DNA of 64,000 nt, taken from contig NZ_BDCJ01000029.1 in the NCBI RefSeq assembly GCF_001613445.1, positions 49,333 through 113,332 of the forward strand, read 5' to 3'. Shown here piece after piece: positions 34,875-43,005 of the stretch (position 1 is the stretch's first letter; each line of letters starts with the position of its first letter). Under the pieces are notes generated by a model. It was not told the origin of the DNA. It ran no database searches and worked only from the letters and a program-made list of their open reading frames with translations. The position numbers and the translations under genes are program-made. Origin of the DNA: Nocardia grenadensis NBRC 108939. GTDB lineage: Bacteria > Actinomycetota > Actinomycetes > Mycobacteriales > Mycobacteriaceae.

Positions 34875-35561
34875 TCAGTCCGTCTCGGGCAGCAGATCCG
34901 GTCGCCGTTCCTGCGTACGGATCAGCGACTGTTCCCGCCGCCAGGCCGCGATCTTGGCATGGTCTCCGGAGAGCAGGATCGGCGGTACCTCGAATCCCCG
35001 CCAGCTCACCGGGCGGGTGTAGCTGGGTCCTTCGAGCAACCCGTCGGAGAACGAATCCTGTTCGTGCGATTGCCGGTTACCGAGCACTCCGGGGATCAAC
35101 CGGACCACCGCCTCGGTCATCACCAGGACCGCGGCCTCGCCGCCGATCAGTACGTAGTCCCCGATACTGACCTCTTCCACACGAACCCGGCGGGCGGCGT
35201 CGTCGAACACCCGCTGATCGATACCTTCGTAGCGGCCGCAGGCGAACACCAGGTGTTCTTCTCCGGCCCACCGCTGCGCGGTCTCCTGGGTGAAGGGGAC
35301 GCCGGCGGGGGTGGGAACCACGAGCAGGGCGTCGTCCGGGCACACCGCGTCGAGTGCGTCCCCCCAGACGACCGGTTTCATCACCATGCCGGGTCCGCCA
35401 CCGTAGGGTGAATCGTCGACGGATTTGTGCACATCGTGGGTCCAGCGCCGCAGATCATGGACATCCACCGATACGACGCCCTTGTCGATGGCCTTGCCCA
35501 GCAGCGCGGTACGCAACGGGTCCAGATACTCGGGGAAGATGGTGACCACGTCGATCCTCAT
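34875..35561 (-). CDS. trmD: tRNA (guanine37-N1)-methyltransferase
   Basis: TrmD makes m1G37 in tRNAs, which prevents +1 frameshifts. The 228-residue product has MRIDVVTIFPEYLDPLRTAL, DDSPYGGGPGMVMKPVV, FACGRYEGIDQRV and SIGDYVLIGGEAAVLVM with the trefoil-knot SAM site, and GDHAKIAAWRREQSL near the end. ATG at 35561 matches the family; GTG at 35573 is possible. It follows rimM by 13 bp in the rpsP-KH-rimM-trmD operon. Confidence 0.95.
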   Translation of the reverse strand: MRIDVVTIFPEYLDPLRTALLGKAIDKGVVSVDVHDLRRWTHDVHKSVDDSPYGGGPGMVMKPVVWGDALDAVCPDDALLVVPTPAGVPFTQETAQRWAGEEHLVFACGRYEGIDQRVFDDAARRVRVEEVSIGDYVLIGGEAAVLVMTEAVVRLIPGVLGNRQSHEQDSFSDGLLEGPSYTRPVSWRGFEVPPILLSGDHAKIAAWRREQSLIRTQERRPDLLPETD

Positions 35562-35574
35562 GACGCCGGCCACC

Positions 35575-36099
35575 TCATTCCGGATCCAGCAGACCTTCGG
35601 GCGGGTCGATCACGATCAGCGCGTCGGCGATCGACACCGTCGGCACGATGGCGGTGACGAAGGGGACCAGGATCTCCCGCCCATCCGCGGCGGCGCGGAT
35701 CGAGAGCAGTTCCCCGGCCGCCGAATGCAGTACCTCGGTGACGGTGCCGACTTCGGTCCCATCGGTGAGTTGGACGCGCAGGCCCTCGAGTTCGTGATCG
35801 TAGAACTCGTCCGGGTCCGCCGACGGGCCGAGCTCGTCGCTGTTCACCAGGAACAACATGCCGCGCAGGGCGTCGGCGGCGGACCGATCGGTGACACCCA
35901 CCAGATTCACCAGGAGCCGGCCCGAATGTTCCCGGGCCGATTCCACGGTGAAGTCACGGACCTGCGCCGAACGCGCCGCGCGCCCGTGCAGCACCGCACC
36001 GGGCGCGAACCGCGCCTCCGGTTCGTCGGTGCGCACCTCGACGACCAGTTCGCCCCGCACACCGTGCGAGCGGGCGACCCGGCCCACGACGAGTTCCAT
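35575..36099 (-). CDS. rimM: Ribosome maturation factor RimM
   Basis: RimM binds S19 and helps assemble the 30S head. The 174-residue product has MELVVGRVARSHGVRGELVV, VTDRSAADALRGMLFLV and the PRC-barrel segment DEFYDHELEGLRVQLTDG, ending IVIDPPEGLLDPE. Its start directly abuts the stop of the KH-domain gene, so the two are coupled. It belongs to the rpsP-trmD operon. Confidence 0.95.
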   Translation of the reverse strand: MELVVGRVARSHGVRGELVVEVRTDEPEARFAPGAVLHGRAARSAQVRDFTVESAREHSGRLLVNLVGVTDRSAADALRGMLFLVNSDELGPSADPDEFYDHELEGLRVQLTDGTEVGTVTEVLHSAAGELLSIRAAADGREILVPFVTAIVPTVSIADALIVIDPPEGLLDPE

Positions 36100-36342
36100 C
36101 TACTGGTCGGTGTCGACCACGTCGACCCGGATACCCCGGCCACCGATACCGGCGACGAGGGTGCGCAGGGCGGTCGCGGTGCGTCCGCCCCGACCGATGA
36201 CCTTGCCCAGGTCGTCGGGGTGGACATGCACCTCGACGGTGCGCCCGCGGCGGCCGGTGATCAGCTCGACGCGGACGTCCTCGGGATTGGCGACGATGCC
36301 GCGGACCAGATGTTCCACGGCATCGGCGACGACGACGCTCAT
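36100..36342 (-). CDS. KH-domain RNA-binding protein (KhpA-like, Rv2908c type)
   Basis: The 80-residue protein is a single type-II KH domain: MSVVVADAVEHLVRGIVANP, then the GxxG loop in LGKVIGRGGRTATALRTLV. It is the KhpA-like protein that sits between rpsP and rimM in actinobacteria and Firmicutes and binds RNA, often with KhpB. Its ATG overlaps the rpsP stop by one base (TAATG). Confidence 0.93.
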   Translation of the reverse strand: MSVVVADAVEHLVRGIVANPEDVRVELITGRRGRTVEVHVHPDDLGKVIGRGGRTATALRTLVAGIGGRGIRVDVVDTDQ

Positions 36343-36785
36343 TACTCGGCGGCCTCAGCCGACTCGGTCGCCTCGGCGGCGCCCTCTTCCTTGTCCTTCT
36401 TGGCCTTCTTCTTCGGGGTGACGGCTTCGGCGGCCGGCTCGTTGTCGGCGGCGGCCAGCGCGGCGTTGAAGAGGTCCAGCTTGGACGGCTTGGGCTCGGC
36501 GACCTTCAGGGTGCCCTCGGCGCCCGGCAGGCCCTTGAACTTCTGCCAGTCGCCGGTGATCTCCAGGAGCCGCTGCACCGGTTCGGTCGGCTGCGCGCCG
36601 ACACCCAGCCAGTACTGCGCCCGCTCCGAGTCGATCTCGATCAGCGAGGGCTCTTCCTTGGGGTGGTACTTGCCGATGGACTCGATGGCCCGGCCGTCAC
36701 GACGGGTGCGGGCGTCCGCGACGACGACGCGGTACTGCGGGTTGCGGATCTTGCCCATACGGGTGAGCTTGATGCGAACAGCCAT
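36342..36785 (-). CDS. rpsP: 30S ribosomal protein S16
   Basis: The 147-residue product starts MAVRIKLTRMGKIRNPQYR, has VVADARTRRDGRAIESIGKYHP and EPVQRLLEITGDWQKFKGLPG, and so is S16. After about residue 110 it carries an Ala/Glu/Lys-rich extension (PKKKAKKDKEEGAAEATESA) that is common in actinobacterial S16. It is the first gene of the operon; AAAGG lies upstream of the ATG, and the 340 bp before it should hold the promoter. Confidence 0.96.
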   Translation of the reverse strand: MAVRIKLTRMGKIRNPQYRVVVADARTRRDGRAIESIGKYHPKEEPSLIEIDSERAQYWLGVGAQPTEPVQRLLEITGDWQKFKGLPGAEGTLKVAEPKPSKLDLFNAALAAADNEPAAEAVTPKKKAKKDKEEGAAEATESAEAAE

Positions 36786-37125
36786 CTACTGATCTGCCTT
36801 TCATAGTGGTCACGGCGCAATTCAGCGACTCACGCGGTCTCGCGAGCCCGGTTTTGCGAATGAAGTGTGTGACCGCCGCGCGGTACGTGACCGGAGACGG
36901 GCTGACACTGTCCAGAAGGACGATCGACCATTCTGCCAGACGCCGTGGCCGGGCCGGTAATCGCCTCCGGTCGAAACCGGGGTGCCGAGGTCGCGGGCCA
37001 AACGGGAACGGCATCACATCCCGCGGGCGGGAGCATGGAAGTTGTCAGCAGGTCTGTGATCTGCGTAGCGTCCGATCAGCGGTATCCGAGCAGGATGCGG
37101 CGGAGCCGGACGGGAGTACGACCAA
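36786..37125. other. Divergent intergenic region, 340 bp
   Basis: This interval separates rpsP (minus) from the VWA gene (plus), so it must carry promoters for both. I see no gene in it. A GGGAG at 37112-37116 is placed well for the VWA start at 37126. Confidence 0.4.
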
Positions 37126-39024
37126 GTGTCAATGTTGAACAGAGTTCTGGCCGCGGCCGTGGCAGGGGTGCTCGGCCTGGTGCCGCTCGCCGCGCCGGCA
37201 CTCGCCCAGCAGTCCCCGGGGCAGCAGAATCCCGAGTACGCGCCGACGATGCTCGTCCTGGACGCCTCGGGGTCGATGGCGGCGGCCGATCCCGGCGGTA
37301 GCACCAAGATGGACGCCGCCAAGAACGCCGTCCGGTCCTTCGTCGCCGCGGCCCCGGACAGTTCGAAGGTCGGGCTCACCGCCTACGGCACCGCTACCGG
37401 CTCGTCGGATGCCGAGAAGGCCGCAGGCTGCCAGGACGTGAAGGTACTGCACCCGGTCGATACGGTCGACAAACCCGGGCTGACCGCCGCGTCCGACGGG
37501 ATCGTACCCAGCGGCTACACCCCGATCGGTACCGCGTTGCGGACCGCGGCCGGCGCGCTCCCGCAATCGGGCCCGCGTTCGGTCGTGCTGGTTTCCGACG
37601 GTCTGGACACCTGCGCGCCGCCGGACCCCTGCGAGGTGGCCCGCGAGCTCAGCGCCCAGGGCGCCGAGATCGTCGTGCATGCGATCGGCTTCGGCGTCGA
37701 TGACCCGTCGCGCGCGCAGTTGACCTGTATCGCCCAGACCACCGGCGGTACCTATACCGACGCCGTGGACGGTAAGACCCTCGAACAGGTATTGCCACGG
37801 GTGACAGCCACCGCACTGCGCACCTATGCGGCCACCGGTACCCCCATCGCGGGCACAGCGGATCATCGGGACGCGCCGGTCGCCGAACCGGGCCAGTACC
37901 TGGACGTTCTCGACCAGAAGAAGCAGCGCTACTACGCGGTGGATGTGCCCGAGAGGGCGACCGCGTATTTCAGCGGTACCGTCTCGTTCCCGCGGGGCCG
38001 TGGCAATGCCTCCATGGCGAACAACGTGCTCAATCTGCGGATCTACGGGCGCGACGGCCAGGACTGCCACGCCTTCGAATTCGAACAGGCTACCCGCTCG
38101 ACCGACGGGGTAGCGCTGACCGTGGCATCGATGTGGAAGGGTGCGGCCGAAGCCCCGAACGGCTATGCCGCACACGATAAATGCACAGGCGGCGGGCGCT
38201 ACTACTTCATGCTCGAATGGGCGCACGTCGCCGACGACGCCCCGGCCCGGCTGCCGATCGAGTTGGCGGTGGGTATCGAGCCCGCTGTGGCCGATCCGGG
38301 TCCCGCGGCCGAACCCACGCCCGTAACCTTCGCCGCACCCGGCGGGTCCACGGCGCCGGTCGTCGGCGGCGGTTCGTTCAATGTGGCCGCGCCGCTACCG
38401 GGGACCGGCAGGTACACCGATACGTTGCAACGCGGCGAGTTCGTCTTCTACCGGGTGAAACTCGACTGGGGCCAAGGTCTGGCCTATCGCGTGCGATTCG
38501 GTGAGACGCCGGGACGTGGTGTCGACAACCTCTCCAACATCAACACCACCCTGTACGCGCCGAGCCGCAAGGAACTCGATGACGATTTCGCCGCCTACAC
38601 CGGGACCGAGCACATACTCCCGACCAACGAGCCGGCCCTCGCGACCCCACCGATCCGCTACCTGAATCGGGAGGCGTCAGACCTCACGATCGCGGAGCAG
38701 GCCGTTGCCGGGGACTACTACATCGCAGTCAAGCTCGGCCCGAACAGCGGTGCGGGGGTTGCTGCACCCGTACCGGTGGAACTGGAGATCGACATCGTGG
38801 GCGAGGCGGAATCCGGACCGCGATACCAGGACGGAACCGAGACCACGGGAACCTTCGGCGAGAATGAGAAACGCGCCGCCGGGAACGAGACGGACCGGGC
38901 CGCAGACGAATCGGACACGGCTGTTTCGCCCCTGGTGTGGGGGGCCGCCGTCGCGCTCGGCGTCGGGCTGCTCCTCATTGTGGTTGTCGTCGTGCTACTG
39001 GCCCGCCGCCGCAGCGGACGCTGA
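37126..39024 (+). CDS. Secreted, membrane-anchored von Willebrand factor A domain protein
   Basis: The 632-residue protein has a signal peptide (residues 1-28, ending APALAQ), a VWA domain with the metal site DASGS at residues 46-50, the Thr in GYTPIGTALRTA and the Asp in VLVSDGLDTC. A beta-rich C-terminal half follows, containing a repeat-like region (GGGSFNVAAPLPGTGRY). A transmembrane helix near residues 605-627 (GVGLLLIVVVVVLLA) and a basic RRRSGR tail end it. It is therefore a type I membrane protein with an extracellular VWA domain, likely binding a protein partner. GTG at 37126 fits the GGGAG ribosome site better than ATG at 37132. Confidence 0.82.
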   Translation: MSMLNRVLAAAVAGVLGLVPLAAPALAQQSPGQQNPEYAPTMLVLDASGSMAAADPGGSTKMDAAKNAVRSFVAAAPDSSKVGLTAYGTATGSSDAEKAAGCQDVKVLHPVDTVDKPGLTAASDGIVPSGYTPIGTALRTAAGALPQSGPRSVVLVSDGLDTCAPPDPCEVARELSAQGAEIVVHAIGFGVDDPSRAQLTCIAQTTGGTYTDAVDGKTLEQVLPRVTATALRTYAATGTPIAGTADHRDAPVAEPGQYLDVLDQKKQRYYAVDVPERATAYFSGTVSFPRGRGNASMANNVLNLRIYGRDGQDCHAFEFEQATRSTDGVALTVASMWKGAAEAPNGYAAHDKCTGGGRYYFMLEWAHVADDAPARLPIELAVGIEPAVADPGPAAEPTPVTFAAPGGSTAPVVGGGSFNVAAPLPGTGRYTDTLQRGEFVFYRVKLDWGQGLAYRVRFGETPGRGVDNLSNINTTLYAPSRKELDDDFAAYTGTEHILPTNEPALATPPIRYLNREASDLTIAEQAVAGDYYIAVKLGPNSGAGVAAPVPVELEIDIVGEAESGPRYQDGTETTGTFGENEKRAAGNETDRAADESDTAVSPLVWGAAVALGVGLLLIVVVVVLLARRRSGR

Positions 39025-40542
39025 CCGCCGCGGCGGACGGGATCGTGCCGCGAGGCTACACCCCTATCGGCACCTCGTTGCGGACCGCCGCCGCGGCGCT
39101 GCCGCAGGAGGGGCCCCGCTCGATCGTGCTCGTTTCCGACGGGCTGGACACCTGCGCACCGGACCCGTGTGACGTCGCGCGTGAGCTCAGCGCACAGGGC
39201 AACGAGATCGTCGTGCACGCGATCGGCTTCGGCGTCGACGATCCCTCGCGGGCGCAATTGACCTGTATCGCCCAGAGCACCGGGGCCACCTATACCGACG
39301 CCGCCGACGGCAAAACCCTGGAGCAGGTACTGCCCCGGGTCAGTGCCGCCGCCCTGCGCACCTATGCCGCGGCCGGTACCCCGATCGCGAGGACGCCGGG
39401 GTACCGGGAGGCGCCGGTGGCCGCACCCGGACAGTACCTGGATGTGCTGAGCCGGACGAAGCCGAAGTACTACCGCCGTGGATGTGCCCGAGGGCGCGAC
39501 CGCGTACTTCACCGGGACGGTCTCGTTCCCGCGTAAGGACGACCCCCTGTCCTCCGTCGACAGGCTCGATCTCCAGGTCTACGGCGCCGACGGCCAGGAT
39601 TGCCGTACCAGGGAAAGCGAGTTGGCCACCAGGACCGGCGACGGGGTCGCGTTGACGGTCGGAAGTATCTGGAAGGGCGCGGTGGAGCCCGACTCCGGTC
39701 GCGCGGGCACCGACGCGTGTACGGGTGGCGGCCGCTACTATTTCGCGCTGGAATGGGCCGTGGTCTCGGACAATGCGCCAGCACAGCTACCGGTCGAGCT
39801 GTCCGTGGGCGTGGAACCGGTGGTCACCGATTCCGGTCCCGCGGCCGCGCCCGCCGTGGAGTTCACCGCACCCGGCGGGCCCACCGCGCCGGCCGTCGGC
39901 GGTGGATCGTTCAATGTCGCCGCGGAGCTGCCCGGGACCGGCCGTTACACCGATACCCTTCAGCGCGGAGAGTTCGTCTTCTACCGGGTGAAACTCGACT
40001 GGGGTCAGGGCCTGGCCTACCGGGTGCGGTTCGCCGCGACCCCGGAGCGGGGCAGCGAGTACACCTCGAATATCGCGACCACGCTTTACAACCCGTACCG
40101 GGCCGAGCTCGACTTCGACACGATGGCATACACCGGCAGCGAACGGATGCTGCCGTCCCACGACTCGGCGCTCGCCACCGCCCCGATCCGGTATCTCAAC
40201 AGGAAAGCCGCCGGGGTCGCCGGGCAAGCCGTGCCGGGCTGGTACTACATCGCGATCAAGCTGAGCCCGACAGACAACGTCGCACCGGTGCCCATCGAGC
40301 TGGAAGTCGATATCGCCGGCACACCGGAATCCGGGCCGCGTTACGCAGACGATTCCGCGAGTAGCGCTACTTTCGGCGAGGATTCCCGCCCCCGTGCCTC
40401 CGGCGAGGCGAGCGATCAGCCCGACGGCACCGCCGAAGGGATCTCGACGGTCATCGGAATAGTGGTGGGGATCGTCGCCATCGCTCTGATACTCGCCGTA
40501 ACAACCTGGGTTGTCCTCATGCGGCGCCGCCGCACGCGCTGA
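39021..40542 (+). pseudogene. Truncated, frameshifted tandem copy of the VWA gene
   Basis: The DNA after the VWA stop codes for the same protein from copy-one residue 119 onward (LTAAADGIVPRGYTPIGTSL), so the signal peptide and the DASGS metal site are missing. Reading continues to 39473, where an extra C at about 39474 (TAC-C-GCC versus TAC-GCG in copy one) shifts the frame. From 39478 a second frame runs to the stop at 40542, including a C-terminal helix (IGIVVGIVAIALILAVTTWV). Similarity is high throughout; RYTDTLQRGEFVFYRVKLDW is identical in both. The remnant lacks a signal and an intact frame, so it is very probably a pseudogene. Confidence 0.82.
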
Positions 40543-40567
40543 CCGTGTCCGGGCACCGACGCCTTCA

Positions 40568-40606
40568 CCGCCCTCGGGTAGTCGGCGCCCGACTACCCGA
40601 GGGCGG
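40568..40606. terminator. Strong hairpin terminator after the VWA copy
   Basis: A perfect 17 bp stem (CCGCCCTCGGGTAGTCG with its reverse complement) closes a 5 nt loop 26 bp after the stop at 40542. No T-run follows, as is common in actinobacteria. It may also insulate the convergent ffh gene. Confidence 0.75.
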
Positions 40607-40784
40607 CGCGGGCCACGGCGGGTTCACTCGCAGACCGGACGGCCGGGCCGCGTAGCCTTCAGCGACCCGGCCCGGCGAATACCTCATGTCGAGCTTCTAC
40701 GGCCGCCACGAATACATGGTCGGGGCAGTTCGGTACGATTCGATCCCCCCGGCCGATACTGCCCGTCCCGTGCATACCGGTCGC

Positions 40785-42359
40785 CTATTTGTCCGGGAAT
40801 TTGAACTTGGAGATATCGAAGCCCTCCAGGCCGGGGGGCAGCTGATCGAGGCCGGGCGGCATATTCGACAAATCGGGCATTCCGCCGCCCCCCGGCATAC
40901 CGCCGGGCAGGCCCGGCATACCGGGGAAACCGCCACGCATCTTCGGCTGGGTGGGTCCGCGCCCGCCCTTCTTGCCCTTCTTGCCCTTCTGTTTCTTGTT
41001 ACGTCGGTTGGCGCCGGGCATTCCCATCTGCCGGCCCATCATCGTCATCATCTTGCGGGCCTCGAAGAACCGGTCGACCAGCTGGTTGACATCGGAGACC
41101 TGGACTCCCGACCCGTTGGCGATGCGCAGCCGGCGGGAGGCGTTGATGATCTTCGGATTCTCCCGCTCGGCGGGGGTCATACCGCGGATGATCGCCTGGA
41201 CCCGGTCGAGCTGTTTATCGTCGACCTGGGCCAGTACATCCTTCATCTGACCGGCGCCCGGCAGCATTCCGAGCAGGTTGCCGATGGGCCCCATCTTGCG
41301 GATGGCGAGCATCTGGTCGAGGAAATCCTCGAGGGTGAGCTCGCCGCTGCCGATCTTGCGCGCCGCCTCCTCGGCCTGCTGCGCGTCGTAGACCTGTTCG
41401 GCCTGTTCGATGAGGGTGAGCACATCGCCCATACCGAGGATGCGGCTGGCCATCCGGTCGGGATGGAAGACGTCGAAATCCTCGAGTTTCTCGCCGGTGG
41501 AGGCGAACATGATCGGCGCGCCGGTGACATTGCGCACGCTCAGCGCCGCGCCACCGCGGGCGTCGCCGTCGAGTTTGGTGAGCACCACACCGGTGAAGCC
41601 GACACCGTCCCGGAACGCCTCGGCGGTGGACACCGCGTCCTGGCCGATCATGGCGTCGAGGACGAACAGGGTCTCGTCCGGTTTCACCGCATCGCGGATA
41701 CCGGCGGCCTGCGCCATGAGTTCGGCGTCGATACCGAGCCGGCCGGCGGTGTCGACGATCACCACGTCGTACTGTTTGGCGCGTGCCTCGGCGATACCGG
41801 ATTCGGCCACCGCGACCGGATCGGCCGCGGTGATTCCGAGGGCGTTCTCGCCGCCACCGATCGAGGTCCCCGGATGCGGCGCGAACACCGGCACACCGGC
41901 GCGTTCGCCGACCACCTGCAACTGGGTCACCGCGCCCGGGCGCTGGAGGTCGCAGGCCACCAGCACCGGCTGATGCCCCTGGTCGCGCAGCCATTTGGCG
42001 AGCTTGCCGGCGAGCGTGGTCTTACCGGCACCCTGCAGACCGGCCAGCATGATCACCGTCGGCGGGGTCTTGGCCAGCGTCAGGCGCCTGGTCTCGCCAC
42101 CGAGAATCCCGACGAGTTCCTCGTTGACGATCTTGACGACCTGCTGGGCCGGGTTCAGCGCGGCCGAGACCTCCGCGCCCTTGGCCCGCTCCTTGATCCG
42201 GGTGACGAAACCGCGGACCACGGGCAGCGCGACGTCGGCCTCCAGCAGCGCCAGACGGATCTCCCGGCAGGTGGCGTCGATATCGGCCGGCGACAGACGT
42301 CCCTTACCGCGAAGATCCTTCAGGGCACCGGTCAACCGGTCGGATAGGGATTCGAACAC
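40785..42359 (-). CDS. ffh: Signal recognition particle protein Ffh
   Basis: Ffh binds signal sequences and targets ribosomes to FtsY. The 524-residue protein has the N domain, then the GTPase with LAGLQGAGKTTLAGKLAKW, DTAGRL, DEVQ-type motifs and TKLDGDARGGAALSV. The Met-rich M domain contains MLPGAGQMKDVLAQ and KKQKGKKGKKGG, and the tail is Gly/Met/Pro-rich (MPGGGGMPDLSNMPPGLDQL). GTG at 42359 is the normal family start (MFESLSDRL). The SRP receptor FtsY lies about 5 kb away on the same strand. Confidence 0.96.
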   Translation of the reverse strand: MFESLSDRLTGALKDLRGKGRLSPADIDATCREIRLALLEADVALPVVRGFVTRIKERAKGAEVSAALNPAQQVVKIVNEELVGILGGETRRLTLAKTPPTVIMLAGLQGAGKTTLAGKLAKWLRDQGHQPVLVACDLQRPGAVTQLQVVGERAGVPVFAPHPGTSIGGGENALGITAADPVAVAESGIAEARAKQYDVVIVDTAGRLGIDAELMAQAAGIRDAVKPDETLFVLDAMIGQDAVSTAEAFRDGVGFTGVVLTKLDGDARGGAALSVRNVTGAPIMFASTGEKLEDFDVFHPDRMASRILGMGDVLTLIEQAEQVYDAQQAEEAARKIGSGELTLEDFLDQMLAIRKMGPIGNLLGMLPGAGQMKDVLAQVDDKQLDRVQAIIRGMTPAERENPKIINASRRLRIANGSGVQVSDVNQLVDRFFEARKMMTMMGRQMGMPGANRRNKKQKGKKGKKGGRGPTQPKMRGGFPGMPGLPGGMPGGGGMPDLSNMPPGLDQLPPGLEGFDISKFKFPDK

Positions 42360-42537
42360 CTGGCGCGCTCCTGATCTCGAGTGACGTCACTGAGTCCCAG
42401 GGTAATGGGCGTCCCAGAGTAGCGGGCGGCCCGCCGGGGCCTGGGCCCGCACCGGTCTGCTCGCGCACATCACCGGAGATCGTCACCGGACGGAGCACAG
42501 AACCGGGGTCGCGAGGGCCCCGGCTGGTGAACACCGC

Positions 42538-42879
42538 TCAGGAGGGCCCCGACCCGGCGGCGCCGGAGGCGTCGCCGATGTACTCGGTGGAGAACCCGCG
42601 GCGGTAGTCGTGCTGTTCGACAGCGACCAGGTAGGCCGCCTCGCGCCCGGTGAGGCCGAGTTCGCGGGACAGGCTGTCCAGCCGCGACCAGTCGTCGTCG
42701 GGCGGTAGCCCGTTGGTCGCTACAGCGGCGGCCACATTCATCGCGGCCATCGCCTGGGGCTCGGTGAGTGTGCGCCCCGGCAACCAGGACACCACCCAGT
42801 AGGCGTCACCTACACATCGGGCGATGTGCGGTGTCATATCGCTGGTCATGATCGACGAGGTCACCACTTGGATTGCCAC
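42538..42879 (-). CDS. Hypothetical protein between glnD and ffh
   Basis: The 113-residue protein starts with GTG at 42879 after a GGGGAG ribosome site. The sequence (HIARCVGDAYWVVSWLPGRTL, AMAAMNVAAAVATNG, LSRELGLTGREAAYLVAVEQ) has no membrane helix or signal, and looks like a compact cytosolic helical protein. I do not recognise the family. Its position between glnD and ffh, 178 bp from ffh, suggests an independent or weakly linked gene. Confidence 0.6.
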   Translation of the reverse strand: MAIQVVTSSIMTSDMTPHIARCVGDAYWVVSWLPGRTLTEPQAMAAMNVAAAVATNGLPPDDDWSRLDSLSRELGLTGREAAYLVAVEQHDYRRGFSTEYIGDASGAAGSGPS

Positions 42880-43005
42880 CGACCTGCTCCCCTCATGAGC
42901 GCGACAGCTGACCACCCGAATGTTAGGGGGCCGACCACCCGCCATCGCCGACTCGCTGGCAAACGGCGAGCAATCGACGCGCAATGGTGACCTTCGTCTC
43001 GAACG

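Noticed and set aside
39021..40542. Sequencing error as the full explanation of the VWA second copy
   Set aside because: An error could explain the extra C at 39474 but not the missing 118 N-terminal residues.
40686..42347. Plus-strand frame opposite ffh
   Set aside because: It is the antisense of the well-supported ffh gene and lacks any domain.
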